Below, one piece after another: positions 1 to 14,764 of a stretch of 64,000 nt of DNA. Both the position numbers and the translations under genes were made by a program. The notes under the pieces were generated by a model. That model was not told where the DNA came from and searched no databases. It was given only the letters and a program-made list of their open reading frames with translations. Within the stretch, counting starts at the first letter, position 1. Each line of letters begins with the position of its first letter. Origin of the DNA: Cichorium intybus (taxonomy: Eukaryota > Streptophyta > Magnoliopsida > Asterales > Asteraceae); the NCBI GenBank assembly GCA_023525715.1, contig CM042012.1, forward strand, positions 42,860,941-42,924,940. Reading direction: 5' to 3'.

Positions 1-429
1 TTTGAAGAGTCAATTCTTTTAGTATATATATAGATATAAGAAGTTATAAAAACTTCTAAAGGAATTATATAAAGATAATATGAGATTTAAGTCTAATGAC
101 AAGAAAGAAGTAATTAGAAATGTAGATTGACTGTTGGAAAGTCAATTTTCTATAATAAAGTATGAAGTAATAGAACTTCTAAAATAAGAAAGAGAAAGTA
201 AATTTAAAATATGAAATTTACTCAAGTAAGAAGAATAAGTAAAAGCTTTTATTACGTCAAAAGAGAAGTCGAGTAATGCGTTTTTCCTTATATTACAGAT
301 GGAACAAAAGATTTTAAAGTATACAGCAATGCCTCACATAGAAGGCTTAACTGTATGTAGGTACAGGGGAGTAAGAGTATAGCGTATGTTCCAGATAGTT
401 GAAAGCTCTAGAAACAAAGTATATTAACT

Positions 430-680
430 ATGATATAGAGCTAGTAGTGATTGTATTTGCCTTAAAAACAAATTTGGAGGCATTACCTGTATGGAACAAA
501 GTGCAAGCTATTCACTGATCACAAGAGTTTGCAGTATGTGTTCACTCAAATAGAGCTGAACATAAGACAGAAAAGATAGTTAGAGTGATTAGTGATTATG
601 TTTGCGAGATTGTATACCATTCAGGCAAGCAAGTGTAGCAGCAGATGCATTGAGTAGAAAAGTTTCAGAGAAAAGAATCA
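430..680 (+). pseudogene. RNase H domain remnant of Ty3 pol
   Basis: Conceptual translation across shifts gives a recognisable Ty3 RNase H core, including FTDHKSLQYVF and a degraded HPGK-like stretch (YHSGKQ), followed by a decayed version of the usual ADALSRK linker into integrase. No continuous frame survives. It lies directly upstream of the integrase ORF of the same element. Confidence 0.7.
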
Positions 681-862
681 ATGCAAGATTGATACGCATA
701 TAACTAGTGTCCAGTATTATAGAACAGATTAAAACAGTCCAACAAAAAGTTGGAAAAAGCATAGACTTGAGAGATGAGAAATGAGGAAGACATGTAGTTT
801 GAGATAAGTAGACAAGAGCTAAAGACTTCTAAAACCGCAATTGGGTACCAGAAGTAGGAGGT

Positions 863-1577
863 TTGAGGAAGCTGATTCTAGGTGAGTCGCATAAGTCAGA
901 GTATTCCATACATCCAGGGAGTACCAAGACTTATCAAGATCTTAAAAGACAGTACTGGTGGCCTGGAATGAAGAAGAGGATAGCTAAGTACATCTACAAG
1001 TGTGTCATTTGTGCACAAGTCAAGGCGGAACATCAGGTCCCGCATGGAGATGCTCAGTCATTGCACATTCCAGCCAGAAAGTGGGAAGACGTAACCATGG
1101 ACTTTATTGTCGGGTTACCGAGAACGAGAAGAGGTTATGATAATATTAGTATATGGGTCATAGTGGACCGGTTGACCAAGAGTGCACTATTTCTAGCTAT
1201 AAAAGAAACTACTCCATTAGAGCAGTTAGACCAGTTGTATATAGACGAAGTGTTAAGGAGATATGGTGCACCGTTGTCCATCGTGTCAGATAGAGACCCC
1301 AGATTTACCTCTAACTTTTGGAGAGCTTTACAAGTGGAATTGGGGACGAGAATTCAGTTAAGTACAGCGTATCATCCACAAACGGATGGTCAGAGTGAAC
1401 GAACGAATACAGATAGTAGAATACATGCTACGATCATGCATGATGGATTTTGGAGGCAGTTGGGATGAACACCTGCCCTTAGTGGAGTTTGCATATAACA
1501 ATAGCTACCATTATAGCATTAAAATGCCACCCTTTGAGGCATTGTGTGGTAGAAAGTGTAGAACTCCTTTATGCTGA
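863..1577 (+). pseudogene. Ty3 integrase (zinc-binding and catalytic core), broken
   Basis: Two overlapping frames (863-1468 and 1386-1577) together carry the HHCC zinc-binding region (CVICAQVK) and the DDE core: D in WEDVTMDFIVGLP, D in SIVSDRDPRFTS, and the PQTDGQSERTN segment with the catalytic E. The core then shifts frame near 1400-1460 (a one-base change in VEYMLR). The real upstream start is lost, since the polyprotein would begin far to the left. It would join element cDNA into host DNA if intact. Confidence 0.85.
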
Positions 1578-1736
1578 TTGGAGACGAGTGAGACTAAGTT
1601 GACAAGACCAGAAATTGTTAGAATGACCAATAAGAAGATTGGAGTGATTCAGACTAACATGAAAGCAGCACAAGACCGACAGAAGAGTTACTTAGATCTA
1701 AAGAAAAGACTGTATGAGTAACAAGAAAGTAATTTA

Positions 1737-2174
1737 GTGATGATAAAAGTGTCACCGTGGAAGGGTGTAGTCAGATTTGGTAAGAGAAGAAAGCTGAGTC
1801 CAAGGTACATTGAACCATTTAGAATTCTGAAAACAGTGGGATTACAAGCATTTAAACTAGAGTTACCACCCGAACTCAGTGGAATACATGATACCTTTCA
1901 TGTATGCTACTTGAAAAAGTATTTTGGTAAAGAAGAATTAGTAATACCGTATACTGACCTGAGGGTGGAGACTCCTAGCAAACTGATTGAAGAACCCGAA
2001 GCCATCCTGGAAATGCAGACTAAAAAGCTAAGGAATAAGGAGATTGACCTTGTACTAGTCAAGTGGAAACATCCCTTAGGATCAAACTTGACTTGGGAAA
2101 CGTTAGAAGAAATGAAGCGAAGATATCCGAATTTCACGGATTACGAAAAGATTCCGAGGACGGAATCCGCTTAA
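1737..2174 (+). pseudogene. Integrase C-terminal tail with chromodomain
   Basis: This 145-codon frame carries the end of a chromovirus polyprotein. It starts with the GPF/Y-like part (LSPRYIEPFRIL, FHVCYLKKY) and ends with a chromodomain (VLVKWKHPLGSNLTWE, then RRYPNF). The chromodomain of such elements binds modified chromatin and directs insertion to heterochromatin in known cases. Stops between 1577 and 1737 separate it from the integrase core. The stop codon lies 11 bases before the LTR, as expected. Confidence 0.85.
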
Positions 2175-2185
2175 GGAGGGGTGAC
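2174..2185 (+). other. Polypurine tract of the Ty3 element
   Basis: A purine-rich run (AAGGAGGGGTGAC) lies immediately before the LTR that starts TGTAAGAACCC at 2186. This is the expected position of the plus-strand primer. Confidence 0.7.
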
Positions 2186-4657
2186 TGTAAGAACCCGCAA
2201 AAAAGTCAAAAAGGGTAAAACCGTCTTTTGTCGTATTGTACGACTATTATGTGTAATAATATGTATTTGTACAATAATATAATAAGAAATAAAAGTTTAT
2301 GTGAAATTTGGAGTTTTGACGTGTGAATAGTAAAAATGGCCAAAAAGGGCAAATTGGTCATTTGACATGAAAATGACCAAAAATGTCAAGAAAATGTCAA
2401 GTTAGAAGTTAATGGAACTTTGGTTGCAAGTTATGGTCTTAGGACCATCTTTGTAGAAAAGTTAGAAACCAAAGGACCAAAAATGTAAATGCTTTTTATG
2501 TTAATTATATAACTCTAAAATAGAGTTATTTCCTTCACAATAGAAATTCTCCAGAGGATTCCAGAGAGCACGAGAGACAGCAAGAAAGAGCTAGAGAGGA
2601 AGAAGAGATCAAAGGAATTTCCAAGGAATCAAGAACTAACTTTGGAATTAGTGATTCCATAGTTGAAAGAGGTAAGATTTCATCCTCTTTAACCTAGTTC
2701 TTGGGTGTGTTCTTGATTTGGTTCCTTGGGTTGAGTAGAAACTGAAATTGCAGTTATAAATCATGTGGGTTAAGTAGCTAATGCTTCCAATAAGCCATTA
2801 GTTAAGAACTTAACCTAAAAACATGAAAGTAGAATGCTATTCTTGAGAATTTTCAAGTTTAGCCAAGAACTTTAATTTCTGCAATTGAGTTATTGAAGTG
2901 TTTTTAATGGCTTAAAATGTGTTATTAGTCAAGGGTTTTAGTCTTAGAACAAACCCCAGGTGATTAAGACCTGGAATAAGAGCTTAAAGTCCCAAAACTG
3001 CATGCTACAGTGCCAAATCGCGACTGATCAGGAGCCTGCCCAGGCGCCAGGCGCAGTGCGCCCAGGACCAGGGCGGGGTGCGCCCCTAGCCAGGCGCAGT
3101 GCGCCTTCAGTCAGGGGGCCAGGCAGGGACCAAAAATGTTAGAAATTTCAAATATTTCAAACGCTAGAAACTATAGCTAGACATGTCCGATTGACCTGAA
3201 ATTTTAGCCATAACCCTAAAATGGTATAAGAACATGTCGGGAATGGTCAAATCCGTAATCCGACCTTGCGGAAAAGTCACTGTAGCGGCAGTGGCTAAAA
3301 TCACTATTCATGTTAAAACTTAATTTTGGAATTTGAGCTAGACTTGTCCAATGGACTTCAAATTTGAAACACAAGTCTAATATGGGATAAGATTTCATGG
3401 AAAAGAGTCGGAACTGAAATACGACCCCTCGGGGATACTGTAGCAATATACGCGTATTTCGGAGAAAAACCATAAAACGAGTTTATAAATGGTTATATAT
3501 TTATTATAACCTGGAGTTATGTCATATGAGACTTTAGAACTATAAAGTTAATTATATTATGTATTTATATATATAATACATGTATAGGTGGTGCTTCAAA
3601 CGTTGTGGAGCACGGAAAAGGAAAAGGAATACGAGAAGCTTAGAGACTTGTAACAACGTCAAGGTGAGTTTTATGAGGATTTTTATAGTACATAGCAAAA
3701 TATTATTTTCAGAAAGGTACGATTTCCAAATGTTTATAAATACTAAAGTTTGGAAAATAGTTTATAATGAAGCTCTATACGAGGGCTTAGTGTTAAAAGC
3801 AGATTTTTAAAGTATTGTTTGCAAAGTATTTTGAAAGAAGTTCCTTATAGGAACTAAGATGTCAAAAGCAGTTTTGAAAGTATTTTTAGCAAAGAGTTAT
3901 AAAAATGTTTGAGTAAGAGTTGTTTACAAATTGTGTCCCATTTTGACCAATTTGAGATGAAATGAAGTAAGAATTAAAGAAAGAAAGAAGTATGAGCCAG
4001 TTGTCCGGACTAGGATCACCCACATAATCGGGGGATCAGAAGACACTACTGGGATGGTACCTCCCGTCGCGAAGTAGTTGTCTAGCTTAAGTATACCCTT
4101 GTGCTTGAATTCGTTCCAAGTCACAAAGGGGAGACAGAATGAGCATAACCGAGTGGGCAGATCTGTTCTGTCCCACGAGGGGAGCTAGTTGAATGAATTA
4201 ATTAACTTAATTCATAAGTTTCAGTTGGTCACGAGAAAATGAGAAAGAAAGTAGTTTTATGAAAGAAAGTCTTTTTAAAGTTTGAAAGTAAAGAAGAAAA
4301 GATATTTTGAGAATTATGAAATAAATCAGTTTTGAGCAGTGTACTTTTAATATATCAAGTTTTGAACAGAAAAGCTTTTGGGTCTAAACCCATATTACTC
4401 ACAAGCTTTATGTCTCACGTATATTATTTTTAAAATGCTATGTACTTAGGTGAAAGGAGCAAAGACTGCAGTTGGGACCGGTTTAAATACTGTAAGTTTA
4501 AATTATGGTATCTGTATTGAGTCTGTAATACCCCCTCGAGTTAAGTTTGTAAAATAAATAAAAATTTTAAGTGGCTATTTTATAGTCACGAGTTGTAAAA
4601 TTATGTTTGAAAACTGTATTTGTACTTTAAATATGGTTTGAGAAAAGGGGTGTTACA
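2186..4657 (+). repeat. Long terminal repeat of the Ty3 chromovirus (2472 bp)
   Basis: It starts with TG right after a polypurine tract and ends GTGTTACA right before a primer binding site, so both ends are fixed by element signals. It is non-coding and holds a GC-rich patch at about 3020-3130 with repeated GGCGCAGTGCGCC-like words. The short ORFs inside it have no recognisable product. A single LTR with pol on its left and a primer site on its right is unusual; see findings. Confidence 0.8.
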
Positions 4658-4661
4658 GTTT

Positions 4662-4674
4662 TGGTATCAGAGCC
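4662..4674 (+). other. Primer binding site (initiator tRNA-Met type)
   Basis: TGGTATCAGAGCC begins four bases after the LTR end. This is the standard plant retrotransposon site complementary to the 3' end of initiator methionine tRNA. Confidence 0.85.
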
Positions 4675-6660
4675 ATAGTTTAAGCGAACTAGGTGTCAGT
4701 ACTTGAACCTAGACTTAAACTATGTAGGAGTTAAGTAGAGTATATACTAAAATATGATGATGAGAGTAATTGGGAGTAAATCTACAACAGCGGAACATGA
4801 GCCCTGGTGGTAAAACGGGAAACAAATGTGTATAGGTGGTTATAATAATATGGGCCCGTACTATTCTAATCACAGGATATACGTTTGAGTCTGGTGGAAC
4901 CACACAGGAATTATGTGAAGCTGTAAGAGATAAGTGTAAGAGGTTTGAGGGGTATAAATTTAGTATACCTATGGAAGAAAATTCAGTATGACTGGAAATA
5001 CTAAAGTATAAAAGAAAAAATTGTTAAAGATGAAGTAACAAATACGAAGTATGTAGTGGGGAAAACCCCATACCTTGTATGAATCAATGTAAAGTATATG
5101 TAATAAAACATAAGAAAGTATGAGTAAAGAACACTGAAAATAAGATGACAAGAATAAAAAGGTAATGACGAAGGAAAGCTCAAATTTGTGGTTGTGATAA
5201 CCACTGAATAATATGAGAAATAACGTAAAGTATGAAAGGAATTAGTAAAAGACACATGGCCAGAAAGTATAAATGTATTGAAAACTTTAATAGAAGTCAT
5301 GGAGTATATAGTATAATTATAAAAGAAATAGTATAACTAAAAATAAGAGTAATGTCACTACAATGACTAAAGAAAGAAATACTGGAAAAGAAAGTAAATA
5401 CAGATATATGAATGAAATTCATATAAGAAAGAAGAATGAAAAACATTTAAGTAGAAAGAGTAAAAAAGGAAATAAGCTGGGTTTGCAATTGTAGACAAAC
5501 CCAAAAGATGTATAAAAGAGTATAAAATAAATATTGAGAAGTAATAAGATGTGTTGTTTATGGACAACCAAGAGATTAAAGTATGGATATAAAAGTTGCA
5601 AATAAGATAGTAAAAAAAATGAAAGAAAAATACGTAACCAAGTATTAAATAAGGAATCAAGGACAGAAAAGAAAGCGTAAGAAATGGGAAGTCGTGACTT
5701 CCGAACTTGGAAGAAGTATGACAAGGAAAGATATCCAATAATTGGAATAAATAAATAAGTCGTAAGTATAGTGCTATAATGAGTAATATAACAAAGTAAA
5801 TTACCTAAAAAAAATCGTTAAAGATTATGAGCAAGTTGCATTGTTATAATGAAAAAGAATGAGTTGAGAAATAGAGATTAAATGCCTAATCAGGTGTTGG
5901 GCGAAAAGTTAAAGATAAGACAGACAATGAAGATAATAAGAAGAATATAAAGACAGTTATCAAAGAAATGGTCATTTGAAATCAGATTTAGTACCTATAT
6001 AAAGTATAAATAAGAAGAACTGAGAATGATAAAAGGATAACCGAAAGAATGAGAGAAAATGACTGAGAGTCATAAATAACACAAGATAAAGAGTAAAAGT
6101 GAATATCCAGATAAGTGTTAGACAAAGAGTCAAATATGAAATAAGAATTAAAATAAAGAGAAAGGCAGTGACTATCTCTAAGCGGAAGTAACGGGTAAAA
6201 ATAGCCAAAGATTAGAGAAATGTTCGATACATGACTAGTAGTTATGGAACATCGGAAGAGTATATCGTATATCGCTTTTAAAATATATATAAATAAAGAA
6301 AGTAAAGGAAAGAAGCTTAAAGGAAAGAACAATGTAATGTGTTGGGCATATAGCCTCATGACACATAGAGAGAAATGGTAAAAAGAATAATACAAGAAAT
6401 TTTGGGTATCAAACCTAGAAAGTTTATAAGTAAAATATGTGAGATAAAGAGACTAAATGTTTATGAAATATGATTAAAATGCAGTCAGGATAAAAAGAGA
6501 AGTAAAAGTTATCTTTGGTGTTAGCCATAATAAGTAAAGAGTAAGCAAGAGATAGGATGCTAAATTAAGCATTAGTGTGAGAAATAAGAACTACAAGAAA
6601 ATATTAAAACATAAGTAATAAGATGAGAATGGTACATGGGGTACCTAAGCAGATAAAGAA
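4675..6660 (+). other. Decayed internal region of a retroelement, C-poor
   Basis: Downstream of the primer binding site one expects the leader and gag of a Ty3 element. The sequence is very rich in A and G and poor in C on the plus strand, with no recognisable gag domain. The many open frames on the minus strand (4969-6395) are rich in F, L, S, Y and I. They come from the skewed composition and not from genes. Confidence 0.5.
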
Positions 6661-7573
6661 GTGTACTCATAAGAGTACAGTAAGTTTTCATTATTTCATT
6701 ACATACATATGGTGCATTTGACATACAATCCCTTGGTATCGCCATCTATTTACCCACACATGTTTATCCCTTTTTGTCTCATATTTTTGATACTAGCAAC
6801 ATACTTTGTATTTCTTTCTTCTTTTGATTTATTTGACCGCTTTCACAAAAGTTACTCAATATTTATGATTTATAAAGATATCACATTGTTACCAGCATTA
6901 TGTCCCACTTTAAACCCCTCTCCCAAAAAACATGTCACTATTTGTACAGTATTCCCATTTAGGCATCATACTTTGAGTTTTGACTTTAACATCGTATTTT
7001 ATTCAAATTATTATCTCTTCTGGCCCTATTTGGAATTTTAAGTTTTGCTAGGCATCATTTATACACCTAAGCACAAATTCCATAAAGTTCCCATTATTAG
7101 TAAAAGGAAAGTGTTGCAAATTAACCAAACTTGTTAATTGGATTTTCTAATCTTAATTAACTTCTTTTAATCCCTAAATACTCGACATATGTTCATAGGG
7201 AATCGATGGAAGGAATAAAAAAAACCCATATCACTATCCAAATATGGATTTTTTTACGAAACTAGGAAGCTTTATGGAGGACCCGTGTGAATACTACAGA
7301 CCATGTAATGTCCAACAAAACCAAAAACAGGAAAAAATGACCCCAAGTCGCCCTAAAGTTATGCTTATTCTAATCCAACACTTCAACTTGATTTTCAATG
7401 ACTTAGGATGATTATAAATGACCTATAACTTTTTATAAATGTATCTTAACATCCTAATTAAATAATTAACACAAATAATCCATTTGATTACAAGGATAAT
7501 CATCATATTCATCAACCAAATCTTCAAAACACAAAAAGTTACCATTAGATTGGATTCGCTAATCGATTTTAAC

Positions 7574-7575
<2 letters not shown>
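6661..7575. other. Intergenic, nothing recognised
   Basis: AT-rich sequence. One 110-codon open frame at 6709-7041 has no recognisable domain. I see no RNA gene or repeat structure here. Confidence 0.4.

Positions 7576-7667
<92 letters not shown>
7576..7667. repeat. (TA)n microsatellite
   Basis: About 92 bp of nearly perfect TA repeats. It abuts the left end of a TA-flanked element at 7668. Confidence 0.98.
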
Positions 7668-8861
<1,194 letters not shown>

Positions 8862-9051
8862 TTAATACATTATCAAAAATCGAGTTTAGAAGGATTAAAG
8901 GGTGATCCACCAATTCCAGTGTTCAAAACATCCATTTAAGCATAATAACGTTAAATTTGATTAAATATACAGACTTACTTTAATATATTGGTTATAAAAC
9001 GCTATAACCATCTCCAAAGGACACCGAATCACAAAAATTCGGCAACGATTC

Positions 9052-9527
9052 TGTAGAACGTAAAGCTTCAAACCTCACCCCAAACCAAAGCTCACGTATA
9101 CAATTAAAGTACCAAAGGGCTTGTAGCCCAGCGGTACCAGGTGTTATCATCCCTCCTTAGGTTGAGGGTTCAAGCCTCGTCTGAGGCATATGTGGATTTT
9201 AGGTGTAGATTAGGAGTAGGATATGTTAGATTTGCCGTTCTAAAAAAAACGTATACAATTAAAGTAAACTTGCACAGGAAGGAAAGAAAAAGAATTTTGT
9301 AATATGAAGCAAGGAGGTGAACATACTGTTGCAGAAAAGGGAAAAACTCTGTTTCATATATTAATACCCCGGCTATATTTATAGCTATGAAAACATAAAA
9401 GATAAAACACCTACGCTACCTAAATAACCGAAGATTTCTACCTAACAAATTCAAACTAATAAACTATTAATAAAATATAAAAAAGATAAATACTAATTCG
9501 TGTATTTCAAAATCAATTAATCCAACA
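9052..9527 (-). repeat. 3' LTR of the gag-only element, carrying a SINE
   Basis: TG...CA ended repeat matching 10730-11048. It is 476 bp, and removing the SINE plus one target copy (155 bp) leaves 321 bp against 319 bp for the partner LTR. Confidence 0.9.
9112..9248 (+). mobile_element. tRNA-derived SINE
   Basis: A 137-bp insert has Pol III promoter parts: an A box-like TAGCCCAGCGG near 9124 and a B box GGTTCAAGCC near 9168. It ends TTTGCCGTTCTAAAAAAA, a tail typical of plant SINEs. It is bounded by exact 18-bp direct repeats (acgtatacaattaaagta) at 9094-9111 and 9249-9266. The sister LTR at 10730 has one copy of that sequence and no insert, which is a natural empty site. Confidence 0.93.
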
Positions 9528-9559
9528 ATCACCCCCTTAATTGATTTGATCATACCACT

Positions 9560-10650
9560 TGCTTACAGCAATGTTGGCTCGTCTTCTTCGATCAGATTTC
9601 CTTCTTGCTCTCCCACTTAGGACACTCGTTGATATAGTGACCAAACTCACCACTTTGTAACATTTAACATGACTCTTATCCCGTTGGAAACGCTCATTAC
9701 CATCTCGACTTTCTTCCCCGGATCCCGACCTCTTCCCCGGCCATGTCCAAAGTCATCCCGATTCGAGCCTCCACAGCCACAATGTTTACAACGCTGCATT
9801 TTGTCTTGACTAACCAGCAACAACCCACCTTGAGTGTCCTCCGTTGGCTCGGTTCCTTTTATACGCTCCTCGTATGCCTTCAATCTACCAACGGCCTCGT
9901 TAAATAACATCGAATCCAATTCGAATCATTGTTTTATTGAAGCTAACGATTTGGAGAAAGGACTTAGGCATCGAATCAAGCAACCTTTTCACCAAGTCCA
10001 CTTCTTCAAACTCGTAACCAAGACTCCTTGCTTTAGAGGCTAAACCGGTCAATTTGGTTGCAAAATCATCAACCGTTTCACCCTCATTCATGCGCAACGC
10101 TTCAAGCTCCCTTTTTAAGGTTTCTAGTCGAGCCGTTCTCACCCGATCCACTCCTAAATATCAAATCTTCAGCCCATCCCATACTTGTTTTGGATCAGTA
10201 TAGCTCGCCATTTGCATATACCATGTCTTCCCGGTATTGCTTGAAACAAAAAAGGCAAGAGCTTGTTTCGACTTCCTTGGATCCGCTTCTTCACCTAATG
10301 TTCTCGGTTCCGACCGTCTCCCATATCCCCGTGTGCATCCATAATCGACTTGGTTTTGACCGACCACACGGATAATTTGTTGGAGGACAAAAACCAGAAC
10401 CTGATACGACATCGAACCTTCTCTAGCGGTACCATCGCCATTTTGTTCTTCCTTTTGACAGCTTCAACCCTTTTCCGATCAAACCCGTTCCAAGAGAACT
10501 TTTCCACCGACCAAGAAAACAAGCTCCAAGCTTTACCGACTTCTTGCACCTGCAAAAAACAAACCAAATCCAAAAGTCACTTGCTTTGATGAATTCTTTC
10601 TGTTCGTTCTTTTGCCGGTTAGTTCTTTTCAACACGAACAGATGATCAAG
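9560..10650 (-). pseudogene. Copia-type gag (UBN2-like) with zinc knuckle, frameshifted
   Basis: Reading leftward, pieces in several frames add up to a copia gag. The WDGLKI motif follows a TDPKQVW segment (10161-10412). A UBN2-like core includes LEALRMNEGETVDDFATKLT (9900-10151), then LFNEAVGRLKAYEERIKGTE and a G/R-rich stretch (9647-9919). A CCHC zinc knuckle (CYKCGEFGHYINEC) is seen at about 9600-9640 if one base is restored. Gag would form the particle that packages element RNA. It is broken by at least two shifts. Confidence 0.8.
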
Positions 10651-10729
10651 AGTAGAAGCTGTTTTTTTCGCCTGCTAACAAAAATGATTCACACCCCCTT
10701 TAACGGAACCCGGGTGCTCTGATACCAAG

Positions 10730-11048
10730 TGTAGAATGCAAAGCTTCAAACCTCACCCCAAACCAAAGCTCACGTATACAATTAAAGTAAACTTGCATAA
10801 GAGGAGAAGAAAAAGAATTTTGTAATATGAAGCAAGGAGGTGAACGTACTGTTGCAGAAAAGGAAAACTCTTTTTCATATATCAATACCCGGCTATATTT
10901 ATAGCCTATGAAAACATAAAAGATAAAACACCTACGCTACCTAAATAACCGGAAGATTTCTACCTAACAAATTCAAACTAATAAACTATTAATTAAATAT
11001 AAGAAGATAAATACTAATTCGTGTATATCAAATTTAATTAATCCAACA
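10730..11048 (-). repeat. 5' LTR of the gag-only element
   Basis: 319-bp TG...CA repeat next to the primer binding site. It is the SINE-free partner of 9052-9527 and retains a TATA-like CTATATTTATAG stretch. Confidence 0.9.
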
Positions 11049-13160
<2,112 letters not shown>

Positions 13161-13164
13161 GCAG

Positions 13165-13495
13165 GTGCTCACGAAGATGGACGCAATGCTTCTGTGGAAT
13201 GGATGCTTGACTATTTTGCGTATGTTCTTGAGATTCCAATAAATTGATAGCATAAGTAATAATTAAATGGATTTTCTATTAATTCCCATCAATACCAGAA
13301 GTGTTAGATTACTTTAATAGTCTTTTTCTGTTAACCGGCAAAGTAAAACATGTAATCTTTATGTGTTATAATTAGCTTCAGCACTTATATATCCATGAGT
13401 ATTGACCTTGTTTTCAATTGTACAGAGGCAATGCAGACCGTGAATATGAACCCCATATTATCAAATCTGCCCTTCAGACCCTGTTTCAGATTCTG
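13165..13495 (+). pseudogene. Two exon-like segments of an unidentified gene
   Basis: Segments 13165-13219 and 13426-13495 each follow a pyrimidine-AG acceptor (TTGCAG, GTACAG) and precede a GT donor (GTATGT, GTGAGA). Joined, they keep one frame with no stop and give a credible protein stretch including NASVEWMLDYFAGNADREYE and SALQTLFQIL. I do not recognise the protein. No start, stop or further exons were found nearby, so this may be a gene fragment or part of a gene with divergent exons. Confidence 0.45.
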
Positions 13496-14184
13496 GTGAG
13501 ACATTATGTGAATTTGTGTCATATGAATACAAATTTATATTTTAAACATATAATAAATTGAATTAAACCTTCAGGATTATTCTTCGTTATCAAGATTCTT
13601 TTTTAATTTTGGATATTAGATGTGTTGATTATGTTTTATATTTGCTTTTGTGTTGGGTCTTTTGAGATACGTATTTTGGAGCATGACGATATGTTAAGAT
13701 AAGATTTCTATTCAGCAAAATTTATATACAAGCATCGATTAAGGGTCGGTATTGTAATTTTACCAATCATTTGGCTTTTCATGTTTACCCACTTAAAATG
13801 CACTGAATTTTCAAAGTGGAGTAGCTTAATAAGGAAAACATGTAAAGGTAAGTGTTGTAATAGAAATATTTGAAACAATGATGCCACCTTTTGCATTTAG
13901 AGTATATTTGCTTATTGGGAATACTCATTCTCTTATGACATTAAAGGTGGAGTTTATACAAGTATAAGATCTGTAGGCAGCCAGACCCACTGGGTTCTCT
14001 TGTTCATTCTTTAAATGATTTTAGCAAGATAATATAATTTTAAGAACATATCAATTGTAATGGAAGCATGTGTTTAAGTGACATCTATTATAGCCCTATT
14101 CTTCCAATTCCTTTCTTATTAACGCATTCTACTTTGAAAAACTTGTTGACTTATAACATCGTACTTTCAATTTAACTTACTAGT
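13496..14184. other. Intergenic, nothing recognised
   Basis: AT-rich sequence without a supported gene or repeat. Short open frames here look random. Confidence 0.35.
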
Positions 14185-14205
14185 GGGCCGTGCTTAGCAC
14201 GGCCC
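14185..14205. other. 21-bp palindrome beside an AT tract
   Basis: GGGCCGTGCTTAGCACGGCCC is a near-perfect inverted repeat followed within 15 bases by a TA tract (14219-14252). GC palindromes of this kind occur at the ends of several dispersed plant repeats; I cannot name the family. Confidence 0.5.
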
Positions 14206-14220
14206 TTAAAACTGCCTAGT

Positions 14221-14252
<32 letters not shown>

Positions 14253-14764
14253 CAAAAGTGGTTCGAAGTTTGAACGTATACTAATAAAAATTACATTATT
14301 ATAATTGCAAAATAAAAATTAATAACAGCAACAACTTTCTACATGTGGTATGCCGGTGTAGGCCCACGCCACCATTACCTATAATCCAATCACTCGATGG
14401 TCAGTTTGTGAAATATCCACAGTTGGCCCTTCAATTGCATCCAACATATTTATTTTTTAATTTAATTATTTAATTAGTTTATTATGATCGTTATTTTGCA
14501 TCGAAATAAATATTACAGTTTGATTTACCTATAAATTTTATATAAATTTTATTTTTGAAGAAGTAAGATAAATTTAATTATCATAGATGTTTACGTTTTA
14601 AAACTATATTAGACTTGGAAACTGATGAGATTGGATGCATACGTTCGTATAACATATATGGGTAAATCATAAATCTTATTTAACTTGGGAACTTGAATTG
14701 GTTACTTGTTTTATGTATTTTGGTAAAAAAATATCTTATAAATGTTGACTAATTGATAATAAGT

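Larger units (their letters stand above)
1..2185 (+). mobile_element. Decayed Ty3 chromovirus (Tekay/Del-like) pol region
   Basis: The internal 3' half of a Ty3-type retrotransposon, in order: RNase H remnant (about 430-660), integrase (863-1577) and integrase tail with chromodomain (1737-2174), then a polypurine tract just before 2186 and an LTR. This order and the C-terminal chromodomain are those of plant chromoviruses. Bases 1-290 are A-rich and I recognise nothing in them. The frame is broken by many stops and shifts, so this is an old inactive copy. Confidence 0.85.
9052..11048 (-). mobile_element. Gag-only copia retrotransposon (TR-GAG-like), minus strand
   Basis: A complete two-LTR element of about 2.0 kb on the minus strand. 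It has a primer binding site next to the right LTR (TGGTATCAGAGC, complement at 10715-10728) and a polypurine tract beside the left LTR (complement of 9528-9536). The LTRs are 9052-9527 and 10730-11048. The only coding content is gag, with no protease, reverse transcriptase or integrase, so it must be mobilised in trans. Flanking five bases are GATTC and TATTC, an imperfect target duplication. LTR differences of roughly 5% by eye suggest moderate age. Confidence 0.85.

Noticed and set aside
4969..6395. Several long minus-strand frames that look like membrane proteins
   Set aside because: They overlap each other in different frames, lack any domain and follow from the C-poor plus strand of a decayed retroelement.
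9123..9178. A tRNA gene
   Set aside because: A and B boxes are present but there is no cloverleaf, and exact target duplications show a SINE.
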